The position numbers and the translations under genes were made by a program. Shown here one piece after another: positions 1 through 7,620 of a stretch of 64,000 nt of DNA. The notes beneath the pieces are model-generated. The model was not told the origin of the DNA. It worked only from the letters and a program-made list of their open reading frames with translations, and did not search any database. How positions within the stretch are numbered: the stretch's first letter is position 1; each line of letters opens with the position of its first letter. The stretch is from Shimia aestuarii (GTDB lineage: Bacteria; Pseudomonadota; Alphaproteobacteria; Rhodobacterales; Rhodobacteraceae). The DNA is taken from assembly GCF_900114635.1 (NCBI RefSeq), contig NZ_FOTQ01000001.1, forward strand, positions 1,178,001 through 1,242,000, given 5' to 3'.

Positions 1-1056
1 CCACAGGAAGGCGCCACCGCCTTTACCCTGCGCGACATCTTCGACGTGCCGGACCTCTCCACCACCAATGACGACATCGTCAACGGCATGCATGCGCATG
101 ATGAAAACAGCGTCGGCCCCCTTGCCCCCTTCACCGCCCAGCGCATCGACTATTCGCTCGCCCGCCTGTCGCACTACACCGCCACCGCGCCCGAGCATTT
201 CCAGAACCACGTCCTGTTCACCAACTACCAGTTCTACGTCACCGAGTTCGAAGCCTATGCCCGCGAGGTTCTGGCCGATCCGAACTCCGGCTATTCCAGC
301 TTTGTCAGCACCGGCAATGTCGAGATCATCGCTCCCGATGCCCCTATCCCGACGGTCGACAAGCAACCCCAGATGCCGACCTATCACCTCAAGCGCCCCG
401 ACGGGTCGGGCATCACGCTGGTGAATATCGGCGTCGGCCCGTCCAACGCCAAGACAGCCACCGACCATATCGCCGTGCTGCGCCCCCACGCATGGGTCAT
501 GGTCGGCCATTGCGCGGGCTTGCGGAACTCGCAAAGCCTCGGGGATTTTGTCCTCGCCCATGCATACCTGCGCGAGGATCACGTGCTCGATGACGACCTG
601 CCGGTCTGGGTACCGATCCCGGCGCTGGCCGAGGTGCAGATCGCGCTGGAACAGGCGGTGGCCGATGTTACCGACCTCAAGGGCTATGATCTCAAACGCG
701 TCATGCGCACCGGTACCGTCGCCACGATCGACAACCGCAACTGGGAACTCCGGGAACATACCGGCCCGGTGCAGCGCCTGTCCCAGTCCCGCGCCATCGC
801 GCTCGACATGGAAAGCGCCACCATCGCCGCCAACGGCTATCGATTCCGTGTGCCCTATGGCACCCTGCTCTGTGTCAGCGACAAGCCGCTGCATGGCGAA
901 TTGAAGCTTCCCGGCATGGCGTCAGACTTCTATAAGACACAGGTGGCGCGTCATCTGATGATCGGAATCCGGGCCATGGAAACCTTGCGCGAAATGCCTC
1001 TTGAACGGCTGCACTCGCGCAAATTGCGGTCTTTTGACGAAACCGCCTTCCTTTGA
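1..1056 (+). CDS. amn: AMP nucleosidase, 3' part (start lies before the window)
   Basis: The reading frame is open from base 1, so the gene begins upstream; 351 residues are visible of a family that is usually near 480-490. AMP nucleosidase hydrolyses AMP to adenine and ribose 5-phosphate in the cytoplasm and belongs to the nucleoside phosphorylase superfamily. The visible part carries the nucleoside phosphorylase fold: a VGHCAGLR stretch, the purine/ribose-binding DMESATIAANG motif and the SDKPLHGELKLPG segment whose Asp is the proton donor in the family. A weak A/T-rich inverted repeat (AAAAACC 1074-1080, GGTTTTT 1093-1099) follows the stop. Family assignment is secure; regulation cannot be seen because the 5' end is missing. 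Confidence 0.93.
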   Translation, partial: PQEGATAFTLRDIFDVPDLSTTNDDIVNGMHAHDENSVGPLAPFTAQRIDYSLARLSHYTATAPEHFQNHVLFTNYQFYVTEFEAYAREVLADPNSGYSSFVSTGNVEIIAPDAPIPTVDKQPQMPTYHLKRPDGSGITLVNIGVGPSNAKTATDHIAVLRPHAWVMVGHCAGLRNSQSLGDFVLAHAYLREDHVLDDDLPVWVPIPALAEVQIALEQAVADVTDLKGYDLKRVMRTGTVATIDNRNWELREHTGPVQRLSQSRAIALDMESATIAANGYRFRVPYGTLLCVSDKPLHGELKLPGMASDFYKTQVARHLMIGIRAMETLREMPLERLHSRKLRSFDETAFL

Positions 1057-1189
1057 CCTAGCGGAAAGTTGCTAAAAACCCCTTAAAAAGATGGTTTTTG
1101 GGCACACTACTGATTGTGTTGCCCTACCATATCCCGTTAAATGCGCCACACGAGGCCCAACTACTCGGGCAGACTAATGGAGACCTGAA

Positions 1190-1477
1190 ATGGCGAAACC
1201 GATGACCAAGACCCAACTCGTTGCCGCGCTGGCCGAGGAAATGGGCTCTGACAAGAAATCCGCAGGTGCCGCACTCGAAGCCGTTTGCGCCCTGATCACC
1301 CGCGAAGTGTCCGCCGGTGGTGCCGTGACCCTGCCGGGCGTTGGCAAGATCTATTGCCGTGAACGCCCCGAGCGCATGGTACGCAACCCTGCGACCGGTG
1401 AGCAGATCAAGAAAGAAGCCGACAAGGTGGTGAAAATGACCATCGCCAAGGCGCTGAAAGACAGCGTGAACGGCTAA
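1190..1477 (+). CDS. HU-family DNA-binding protein
   Basis: A 95-residue HU/IHF-type histone-like protein that bends DNA without strong sequence preference and compacts the nucleoid. The order of elements is typical: an N-terminal helical dimerisation half (TKTQLVAALAEEMG), the central VTLPGVGKIY strand, and the arm with RNPATGEQI, whose Pro intercalates in DNA, ending in a lysine-rich helix. GGAG lies 9 nt before the ATG. It stands alone between amn and a CBS protein and is followed by a strong terminator. HU beta and a diverged alphaproteobacterial paralog cannot be told apart from sequence alone. Confidence 0.95.
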   Translation: MAKPMTKTQLVAALAEEMGSDKKSAGAALEAVCALITREVSAGGAVTLPGVGKIYCRERPERMVRNPATGEQIKKEADKVVKMTIAKALKDSVNG

Positions 1478-1499
1478 GCTTTCGCTTGGTATGTTATCG

Positions 1500-1531
1500 A
1501 AAGGGTCGCCCTCGGGCGGCCCTTTCTTTTT
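1500..1531 (+). terminator. Rho-independent terminator of the HU gene
   Basis: An inverted repeat starting AAAGGGTCGCCC pairs with GGGCGGCCCTTT around a short loop and runs into CTTTTTG. It starts 23 nt after the HU stop codon. Confidence 0.9.
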
Positions 1532-1622
1532 GTCGCGCCCCCACGGCGCGCCAGCTGCTTGTCCCCTCGACCTCCGCAGCCCATACTCCCCGCGAACGCG
1601 CGCCCCGTCACCCGAGGACAAA

Positions 1623-2057
1623 ATGAGTACGACAACCCTTCGCGCCCTTCTGGCCAACCGCCCGATTCACACGGTTTCCCCCGACACCCCCCTGCGTGAA
1701 GTCGCCCTCAAGATGGCGCAACAGCGTGTGGGCGCGGTTGCAGTGACGGCGGGCGGGACACTCAGGGGAATCCTGACCGAACGCGACATCGTGTTTCGCG
1801 GCGTCGCGCAGGGGCTTGCCTCGGACACCGCAACGGCGGATCAGGTCATGACTCCGGATCCCGTGACCGTCGATATTGACGATGCCATTTCCGATGCGCT
1901 GGCGGCCAAGTTGGGCGATGCCTTTCGTCACCTGCCTGTGATGGAAAACGGCACGCTGGTCGGTATCTTGTCCTTCCGCGACATCCCGGCAGAATACGTG
2001 ATGATGTTCGAACGCTTCCGCGAGATGTCCTCGGCCCATGCCGACGACGGAGCCTGA
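1623..2057 (+). CDS. CBS-domain-pair protein
   Basis: A 144-residue protein made only of two tandem CBS motifs, roughly residues 8-65 and 75-132, including the signatures GILTERDI and GILSFRDIP. Such stand-alone pairs bind adenosine nucleotides and act as energy or redox sensors; the partner is not evident here. The frame is open back to 1491, but that upstream part overlaps the HU terminator and is low-complexity, whereas ATG 1623 is preceded by GAGGAC and opens directly into the domain, so I use it. The gene converges on a Crp/Fnr regulator with a 44-nt gap. In alphaproteobacteria such genes often sit near oxygen-responsive regulators, which fits but is not proof. Confidence 0.88.
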   Translation: MSTTTLRALLANRPIHTVSPDTPLREVALKMAQQRVGAVAVTAGGTLRGILTERDIVFRGVAQGLASDTATADQVMTPDPVTVDIDDAISDALAAKLGDAFRHLPVMENGTLVGILSFRDIPAEYVMMFERFREMSSAHADDGA

Positions 2058-2101
2058 CACGCCTTGACCCGCGCGACAGCGCCTGCGCCCGTCCCAGCGA
2101 T

Positions 2102-2788
2102 CTAGCGTATCGACTGCTGCAGCATCCAATCCCGCAAGGTCGCCGGGTCGTTGATCTCGACCCTGCCGCCTGCGCTGCAAACACCCACGTCTTTCAGCCG
2201 GGAAAACGCCCGCGACAGGCTCTCCGGCTTCATGCCCAACATGCCCGCAAGCACGACCTTGCCAAATGGCAGAACAAAGCTGCGAAGCCCGTCATGCTCA
2301 CCGGATTGTTGCAACAGGAATTCGCCCAGACGTTGTGTCGCGGTCTTGATCTTGAGCCCCTCGATCTGGTTGGTCATGCTGTTCATGTGGATCTGGGCCG
2401 CTGACAACACCGCTTGGGACAGTTCCGCCCGCGCGTTTGTACAGGAACAGATGTCGGACAGGTTCAGCATCAGAACCGTGGCATCGGTGATCGCCTCTGC
2501 GGAAACGGCGCTTTCCCCGCCAAGCAGCGCAGGCACCTCGTCAAAACTCTGGCCGTGCCCCAGTGTATTAACGACAGCCTCATGCCCCTCTTCGCTGACC
2601 CGGAACAGTTTGACCCAGCCGCGCGTGACGATCTTGAGCGTTTCAGCCCTGTCGCCTTGCCAGCTCAGCGTTTCCCCGCGTTTCACGTCACGAGTGCGTG
2701 CACGGCTCAACAGGCAGTCGCGCACCTCTGGTGACAGGGCACGCAGCAACTCTATCTTGCAAATGCTATCCGCGCATACCTTCGCCAT
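2102..2788 (-). CDS. Crp/Fnr-family transcriptional regulator with FNR-type recognition helix
   Basis: A 228-residue regulator: an N-terminal cyclic-nucleotide-binding-like beta roll (about 20-115), a long dimerisation helix (about 120-150) and a C-terminal winged helix. The recognition helix reads KPESLSRAFSRL, with E189, S192 and R193 in the E-x-x-S-R pattern by which FNR reads TTGA half-sites. Cysteines at 5, 10, 25, 114 and 116 do not match the spacing of the FNR iron-sulfur ligands, so a classical oxygen-sensing cluster is unlikely; a Dnr/NnrR-like or redox-thiol sensor is possible. A perfect TTGA-N6-TCAA box lies 72 nt upstream of its ATG, suggesting autoregulation or control by another FNR-type protein. 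The signal sensed is unknown. Confidence 0.88.
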   Translation of the reverse strand: MAKVCADSICKIELLRALSPEVRDCLLSRARTRDVKRGETLSWQGDRAETLKIVTRGWVKLFRVSEEGHEAVVNTLGHGQSFDEVPALLGGESAVSAEAITDATVLMLNLSDICSCTNARAELSQAVLSAAQIHMNSMTNQIEGLKIKTATQRLGEFLLQQSGEHDGLRSFVLPFGKVVLAGMLGMKPESLSRAFSRLKDVGVCSAGGRVEINDPATLRDWMLQQSIR

Positions 2789-2859
2789 CCCTGGCCCGAC
2801 TCCATGTTCAACTTCCAGCGGTAAGCACCCACCTTATTGATGCACGCGGGATGTTGGAT

Positions 2860-2873
2860 TTGAGCTAGATCAA
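2860..2873 (-). promoter_or_regulatory. FNR-type operator upstream of the Crp/Fnr gene
   Basis: TTGAGCTAGATCAA is an exact TTGA-N6-TCAA palindrome in the 194-nt gap upstream of the minus-strand Crp/Fnr gene (start 2788). The only other gene bordering this gap ends, rather than starts, at 2983, so the site most probably serves the regulator itself. Confidence 0.7.
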
Positions 2874-2982
2874 AACTGTGAAATTATTTTGAAGGCATAC
2901 AAGAAAACGGGATTGCATGGCGCCAATCACATACGCGCTCGTATGGTGCAGGAGCAGTCGTCTTGCAAAGTCGCCCTTCCAT

Positions 2983-3339
2983 TCAAAGAAAGGTCTGCAT
3001 CTCGATCACATAGCCGTTCGGGTCCCGGCAGAAAAAGCTGTAGATACCAAAACGCTCCATCTTCTCGGGCGCGCGCATGGGTATGGCTCCGGCATCGACC
3101 ATTCGCTGATACCAAGCGTCCACGGTCGCCACATCCTCGACCAACAGCGTGATCATGCCCCCCTTTGGCTCGACAACACGGTCGTCGAACGCCTCGCATA
3201 CACCGACAAACGCGCCCGGTGCAGTTTCGAAAATCATGGCCGCCCCGGAGTCCCGGTCAATCCTCAGCCCCAGAACATCGCGGTAAAACGGAATCGTCTG
3301 CCCAAGGTCTTCCGCATAGACCCAGGTGATCTGCCCCAT
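2983..3339 (-). CDS. VOC (glyoxalase/bleomycin-resistance-fold) protein
   Basis: A 118-residue single VOC domain with paired beta-alpha-beta-beta-beta modules. Family features include the opening YAEDLGQTIPFYRDVLGLR segment, a central MITLLVEDVATVDAWYQRM module and the terminal FFCRDPNGYVIEMQ with the usual metal-ligand Glu. Members are dioxygenases, isomerases, lyases or antibiotic-binding proteins; nothing here fixes the substrate. The frame continues upstream through the potassium-channel gene in another frame, but ATG 3339 gives the standard domain start and lies 20 nt beyond the channel stop, so the two genes are probably cotranscribed from the minus strand. The Shine-Dalgarno sequence is weak. 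Confidence 0.85.
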   Translation of the reverse strand: MGQITWVYAEDLGQTIPFYRDVLGLRIDRDSGAAMIFETAPGAFVGVCEAFDDRVVEPKGGMITLLVEDVATVDAWYQRMVDAGAIPMRAPEKMERFGIYSFFCRDPNGYVIEMQTFL

Positions 3340-3359
3340 GATCCGGCCCGAGGCTCTGC

Positions 3360-4013
3360 TCACGTCAACCGCCCGACACTGCGCCCGATGAAGATCGCTA
3401 CGAACATGGTTCCGACAATGGCCTGAAGCCCGGTCAACATGCGCGGCAACTCCGCCGCCGGGGTGATCTCGCCGTAACCGACCGTGGTCATGGTGATCAT
3501 GCTGAAGTAGAGAAACGGCCCTTGCTGCGCCCCGCTCACCCCGTCGGGCAGGTTGAACGACCCGGGCGCAACAGCTTCGATCCGCCAATAGATCATCCCC
3601 CAGATCACCGCCATCAGGAGATAGCTGAACACGCCACTGGCCAGCCGCTCGTATTCCGAATGGGCCGACACAAACAGCTGCCGGAATCCGATCAACATGC
3701 TTCCCGCCCACAACACTGCCGCGACACCGGTCAGCAGTACGTCGATCCCGTCGCCCGGCCACAGGTTGTTGGCCAGCATCAGCGCGATCCACACGGCCAC
3801 GGGCAACATCATCACCGCCCGCAGCCAGGTGTTCCGTTCGATCGCTCCCACAACCCCGAGGAACAGAAAGCTCATGCCGATCTGCGACACGCGTTCCAGG
3901 CCATTGAAATGCCCTTCAAGACCGCCAATCGCGACCAGAACAACCAGCAACCCCAACAGGATTGTCCAGCGATGATGATCCATCCAGACAAGGGGGCCCG
4001 CATTTTTCTGCAT
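3360..4013 (-). CDS. Potassium channel family membrane protein
   Basis: A 217-residue integral membrane protein. Four predicted membrane helices precede a pore module: helix LLMAVIWGMIYW, pore loop FSMITMTTVGYGEITP with the K+ selectivity filter TVGYG, and a last helix TMFVAIFIGRSV. There is no C-terminal RCK/TrkA regulatory domain. The ATG at 4013 is preferred over the longer frame to 4193, which would overlap the start of the divergent AI-2E gene. It is transcribed divergently from that gene across 112 nt containing an inverted repeat and is followed by the VOC gene. It probably carries K+ passively; gating is not predictable. Confidence 0.88.
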   Translation of the reverse strand: MQKNAGPLVWMDHHRWTILLGLLVVLVAIGGLEGHFNGLERVSQIGMSFLFLGVVGAIERNTWLRAVMMLPVAVWIALMLANNLWPGDGIDVLLTGVAAVLWAGSMLIGFRQLFVSAHSEYERLASGVFSYLLMAVIWGMIYWRIEAVAPGSFNLPDGVSGAQQGPFLYFSMITMTTVGYGEITPAAELPRMLTGLQAIVGTMFVAIFIGRSVGRLT

Positions 4014-4069
4014 GTTTTCCAATTTCCTGTCCTCAATATGGAATCTCTGTGCCAGACTGCGACAATTGC

Positions 4070-4090
4070 AGTTGGATATTTTTTCCAACT
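4070..4090. promoter_or_regulatory. Inverted repeat in the divergent channel / AI-2E promoter region
   Basis: AGTTGGA and TCCAACT form a perfect 7-bp inverted repeat with a 7-nt T-rich spacer. It sits 57 nt from the channel start and 36 nt from the AI-2E start, so it could be an operator or a 5'-leader hairpin. Confidence 0.4.
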
Positions 4091-4125
4091 TACGCGGAAA
4101 AAACGGGATTTGGGAAGGGTACGAC

Positions 4126-5223
4126 ATGAACCAATCAGATGATCGCCGCATCGTGGACCTCGGCATCCGGCTGGTCTTCTTATGCCTCTTCATCTACGCG
4201 GCATTTGTCATCGTGGCGCCGCTGGCCGGTATCGTGATCTGGGCCACCATTCTGGCGGTCGCAGTCTACCCGGTCTACGACTGGCTCGCCCGCCTTCTCG
4301 GAGGACGCGGCGGCTGGGCCGCGACGATCATCGTGCTCCTCGGCCTCGCGCTCACAATCGGCCCGCTCTGGGCCTCGGTCGCGGGGCTGGCGCAATTCAC
4401 CAACGACTGGGCCCATCGCGCCGCCTCTGGTGACCTCAGGCTCCCGCCCCTGCCTGAACGGATCGACAGCTGGGAAATCCTCGGCCCGAAGATCAAGGAG
4501 ACCTGGGCCCTGTTTGACAACAACCTAGCGCAGGCGGTCGACAAATACGGCTCGGTGATTGTCAATCTTGGAAAAAGCATCGGCGGCATGCTCGCGGGCA
4601 TCGGCCTCGGGCTTCTCGCCATGGCGTTGTCGGTGGTGGTCATGGGTATGATGCTGCCCGCGGGGCCAAAACTCGGCGGTATGCTGCACAACTTCGGCAA
4701 CCGCATCTTCGCTCCCAAGGGTGGAGAATTCGTCAGGCTGGCCACCGCCACAGTGCGCAACGTGTCGCGCGGCGTTCTCGGCGTTGCGGCGATCCAGGCG
4801 TTTCTCGCAGGCGTCGTCATGTTCCTCTTCGGCATCCAGACGGCCGGCATGCTGGCGATGATCTGCCTTGTGCTCGGCATCGTTCAGGTCGGACCCGGCC
4901 CGGTGATCATTCCCGCAATCATCTGGGCCTGGTCGGCCATGTCGCCGGGTATGGCCTTCCTCTTCACCGCGATCATGATCCCGGTGATGATCATGGACAA
5001 CTTCCTGCGCCCGATCTTCATCGCACGCGGCCTCGACACGCCGATCCTTGTGATCCTTGTCGGCGTCATCGGCGGCGTGCTTTCCGGCGGCATCGTCGGC
5101 ATCTTTATCGGCCCGGTCATCCTGTCTGTCTTCTACGAACTGGTCATGCTGTGGATGAATGACGGCCAGCCCCTCGTCACGGACGAAACCGAAGCCGCCG
5201 AAGCAACCGGAGAAACGCCATGA
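4126..5223 (+). CDS. AI-2E family (PerM-like) transporter
   Basis: A 365-residue polytopic inner-membrane protein of the AI-2E/PerM family. Hydrophobic segments flank a soluble region near residues 100-160, and the C-terminal half has the family's GPGPVIIPAIIWAW, DNFLRPIFIARG and GGVLSGGIVGIFIGPVIL motifs. Family members include autoinducer-2 exporters and Na+/H+ antiporters, so the substrate is open. ATG 4126 is preferred over an upstream start at 4012 because that one would overlap the divergent channel start. Its stop overlaps the ATG of the HlyD gene (ATGA), and a DUF2955 gene follows, forming a three-gene operon that suggests a role in efflux. Confidence 0.88.
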   Translation: MNQSDDRRIVDLGIRLVFLCLFIYAAFVIVAPLAGIVIWATILAVAVYPVYDWLARLLGGRGGWAATIIVLLGLALTIGPLWASVAGLAQFTNDWAHRAASGDLRLPPLPERIDSWEILGPKIKETWALFDNNLAQAVDKYGSVIVNLGKSIGGMLAGIGLGLLAMALSVVVMGMMLPAGPKLGGMLHNFGNRIFAPKGGEFVRLATATVRNVSRGVLGVAAIQAFLAGVVMFLFGIQTAGMLAMICLVLGIVQVGPGPVIIPAIIWAWSAMSPGMAFLFTAIMIPVMIMDNFLRPIFIARGLDTPILVILVGVIGGVLSGGIVGIFIGPVILSVFYELVMLWMNDGQPLVTDETEAAEATGETP

Positions 5224-6284
5224 AGAACGCCTTCTGGACCACGCTGTCCCTGCTGCTCGTGATCCTCGTCTGGTATCTCGCGGCCGACCGGATCACGCCT
5301 TTCACCTCGAATGCCCGCGTCAAGGCGGTTCTCACGCCGATCACGCCGCAGGTCTCGGGCACCGTGGTCGAGATCCGCGCCCGCAACGGCCAGATCGTCG
5401 AGGCCGGAGAAGTGCTCGCCGTGATCGACCAGCGCAGCTATGAAATCCGCGTCGACGAAGCCCGCGCCGACCTCGCCCGCGCCATGCAAGATGTAGGCGC
5501 AGGCTCTGCCGACGTGGAAAGCGCACAGGCCAAACTGTCGCGCGCCAAGGCCGATCTGGAAACCGAGAAACTTCAGGCCTCCCGCGTTTTCGACCTCGAA
5601 GCCAAGGGGCTTGTGGCCATTGCCAAGGGCGACGAAGCCCGCCGCCGCTTGTCCGAAGCAGAGGCAGAGGTCGAACGCGCGACCGCCGATCTCGAAAGCA
5701 TCCGCACCTCACTGGGCAGCACCGGACAGGACAACCCGCGCATTCAAAAGGCGCTGGCGGAACTGGCCGATGCGGAACTCAAGCTGAGCTGGACGACCCT
5801 CACCGCCCCGGCACGCGGTGCGCTCTCCGATCTCGATCTTGCCGCCGGCAGCTATGCACGCGCCGGGCAGGATCTGCTCACCTTCCTCGATGCCTCCAAT
5901 GTCTGGGTCGAGGCCTACATGACCGAAAACAATCTGGGCAACATCAAGATTGGCGACCGGGTGGACGTAGTTCTTGACCGCCATCCGGGCCGCATCATCG
6001 AAGGCCGGGTTTCAAGCTATTCCGCCGCTGCCTCCGACGGCACGACAAGCAAACCCGGCCAACCCGCCGCGATCCCGCGCGCCTCGGGCTGGCTGCGCTC
6101 ACCTCAGAGATTCCCGGTGCGCATCGTTCTGCCGGACTACATGACCGCCGTCGAAACCGACGACGTCCGCTTCTCGCTCAATGGACAGGCCGACGTGATC
6201 GTCTACACGGGGGACAACACCTTGCTCAACACCATAGGACGCGCCTATATCCGGGTCGTCTCGTGGTTCTCCTATGCCTACTGA
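5220..6284 (+). CDS. HlyD-family periplasmic adaptor (EmrA/AaeA-like)
   Basis: A 354-residue membrane fusion protein: one N-terminal anchor (about 6-22), a biotinyl-lipoyl half (ITPQVSGTVVEIRARNGQIVEAGEVLAVID), an alpha-helical hairpin rich in Ala/Glu/Arg (about 80-170), the second lipoyl half and a beta-barrel (TLTAPARGALSDLDLAAGSYARAGQDLLTFLD). Adaptors of this type link an inner-membrane pump to an outer-membrane channel. The start overlaps the AI-2E stop, GGAG precedes it, and the 3' end overlaps the DUF2955 gene by 11 nt. The AaeAB-like pairing with a FUSC-type protein suggests export of aromatic acids or similar compounds, but no outer-membrane factor is encoded here. Confidence 0.92.
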   Translation: MKNAFWTTLSLLLVILVWYLAADRITPFTSNARVKAVLTPITPQVSGTVVEIRARNGQIVEAGEVLAVIDQRSYEIRVDEARADLARAMQDVGAGSADVESAQAKLSRAKADLETEKLQASRVFDLEAKGLVAIAKGDEARRRLSEAEAEVERATADLESIRTSLGSTGQDNPRIQKALAELADAELKLSWTTLTAPARGALSDLDLAAGSYARAGQDLLTFLDASNVWVEAYMTENNLGNIKIGDRVDVVLDRHPGRIIEGRVSSYSAAASDGTTSKPGQPAAIPRASGWLRSPQRFPVRIVLPDYMTAVETDDVRFSLNGQADVIVYTGDNTLLNTIGRAYIRVVSWFSYAY

Positions 6285-7431
6285 ACAAACCCATCAGGCA
6301 ACCACCGGCCCAATGCCGGACCTGCCAGACGCGGTGCCAGAGCGCCCCGGGCTGTCCCCGGCAGCAAACAGGCGCGGGCTGCGCCTCGCCCTTGGCGCAA
6401 GTGCCGCATTCTCGCTGGCCCTTCTGATCGGCTGGCCGCTGGCCACGTTTTCAGCCGTCTTCGTGACCCTGTTCCTGCAAGCTCCCGTTGCCATACCAGC
6501 CCGGGCCTTCCGTAGCCTGTTTCAACTGGCGGTCGTCTTGCTCGTGGCGTCCTGGCTGATCGCGTCGGTGCTGTCGCCCTACCCTGTGCCGTTTCTGCTG
6601 GCCGTGGCCATGGCGGTGTCGATCAGCTTCCGCTGGGGTGCCACCGGCGCAGGCAAAATGTCGGTCGTGCTGGCGCTGATCGCATCCCTGATGGTACCCA
6701 ACCTGGTGATCGTTTCCCAGGAACTCACATGGCTTCTCGTGATCTGGCTTCCGATCAATCTCTGTATCGCGTGGCTTTGGACAGTCTTCATGTTCTGGCT
6801 GATCCCGCCCGGCGCCATGCCCGCGCCCGCCGCCGAGGCTCCCGGCGGCACCCGGCTCGACCCGGGCCGCCTTGTCCTGCGCATGTCGCTGGTCACGATC
6901 CCTTTCGCCGTGCTGTTTTTCTTGTCGGGCAGCGGCATGTTGATCACCCTGTTTTTCGTGGCCATCCTGTCAATGCAACTGGCCGCCGCCCGTGGAGCAG
7001 GCCCCACCGTCGCCAAGGGAATGCTCATGGCGAACGTTGTCGGCGGGATTGCTGCCGTGATTGCCTACAATGTCACCGTGATCGCTCCCCTCATGGTGGT
7101 GGCGATGCTGGTCATGACACTTGGCGCCGTCACTTTGGCGCGCTGGCTGGTGTCTGATCGCGCGGATTCCGCCCTTGCAGGCAGCGCACTCTCCACCATG
7201 ATCATTATCTTTGGTGGCGCCATTTCGCCCTTCAGCGGCGATGCCGACGTGAAGATGATCGACCGCCTCTGGCAAATCGGCCTTGCGCTGGCCTTCGTGC
7301 TTCTGGCCTATGTCATCGTCGACCGGTTTTTTCCGCTGCATCGCAGCGCCCCTCCCTCCGGAGAAGGCTTCCTGCGCCGCCGTCGCAAAGCACGTCGGGC
7401 CGCACGCCGCGCGCAACGGGCGCAGACTTAA
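6274..7431 (+). CDS. DUF2955 / FUSC-like inner-membrane protein
   Basis: A 385-residue protein with about ten hydrophobic segments in two similar halves separated by a soluble linker near residues 180-205, the layout of DUF2955 and related FUSC (aromatic acid exporter) proteins. The N-terminal 30 residues are Pro-rich and cytoplasmic, and the C-terminus is a strongly basic tail (RRRRKARRAARRAQRAQ). It overlaps the HlyD gene by 11 nt, so translation is probably coupled, and it is the likely pump partner of that adaptor. The substrate is unknown. An 11-bp-period repeat follows 22 nt after its stop. Confidence 0.82.
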   Translation: MPTEQTHQATTGPMPDLPDAVPERPGLSPAANRRGLRLALGASAAFSLALLIGWPLATFSAVFVTLFLQAPVAIPARAFRSLFQLAVVLLVASWLIASVLSPYPVPFLLAVAMAVSISFRWGATGAGKMSVVLALIASLMVPNLVIVSQELTWLLVIWLPINLCIAWLWTVFMFWLIPPGAMPAPAAEAPGGTRLDPGRLVLRMSLVTIPFAVLFFLSGSGMLITLFFVAILSMQLAAARGAGPTVAKGMLMANVVGGIAAVIAYNVTVIAPLMVVAMLVMTLGAVTLARWLVSDRADSALAGSALSTMIIIFGGAISPFSGDADVKMIDRLWQIGLALAFVLLAYVIVDRFFPLHRSAPPSGEGFLRRRRKARRAARRAQRAQT

Positions 7432-7453
7432 CCACCCACATCAACAGTTCCGC

Positions 7454-7497
7454 TACCGACGCAATACCGACGTGGTACCGACGCAATACCGAAGGGC
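7454..7497. repeat. 11-bp-period TACCGACG repeat, four units
   Basis: Four head-to-tail units start at 7454, 7465, 7476 and 7487: TACCGACGCAA, TACCGACGTGG, TACCGACGCAA and a degenerate TACCGAAGGGC. The period is exactly 11 bp, about one helical turn. The element lies between the DUF2955 gene and the DMT transporter gene. Related arrays occur at 27096-27128 and 48281-48320. Confidence 0.85.
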
Positions 7498-7570
7498 GTT
7501 TTTCCCACGAACCCAACCCGTTAACCCCGATTCGCCTCCTCGACCGCACGCAGGGCGTTGCGGCCCACCG

Positions 7571-7590
7571 CGCGATGTTGTTACATCGCG
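7571..7590. promoter_or_regulatory. Perfect hairpin or operator upstream of the DMT transporter
   Basis: CGCGATGT and ACATCGCG form a perfect 8-bp inverted repeat with a TGTT spacer, 30 nt before the DMT start codon. No T-run follows, so an operator is more likely than a terminator. Confidence 0.4.
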
Positions 7591-7620
7591 GCAATTGGTT
7601 AACATGTGAGGCGACCAAAA

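Noticed and set aside
1074..1099. Terminator after amn
   Set aside because: AAAAACC/GGTTTTT is a weak A/T stem with a 12-nt loop; kept only as a remark under the gene.
7571..7590. Second GntR-type operator
   Set aside because: The half-sites resemble those at 31214-31233 (GATGT/ACATC), but the spacing is 4 instead of the geometry of the GntR box, so the same protein is unlikely to bind both.
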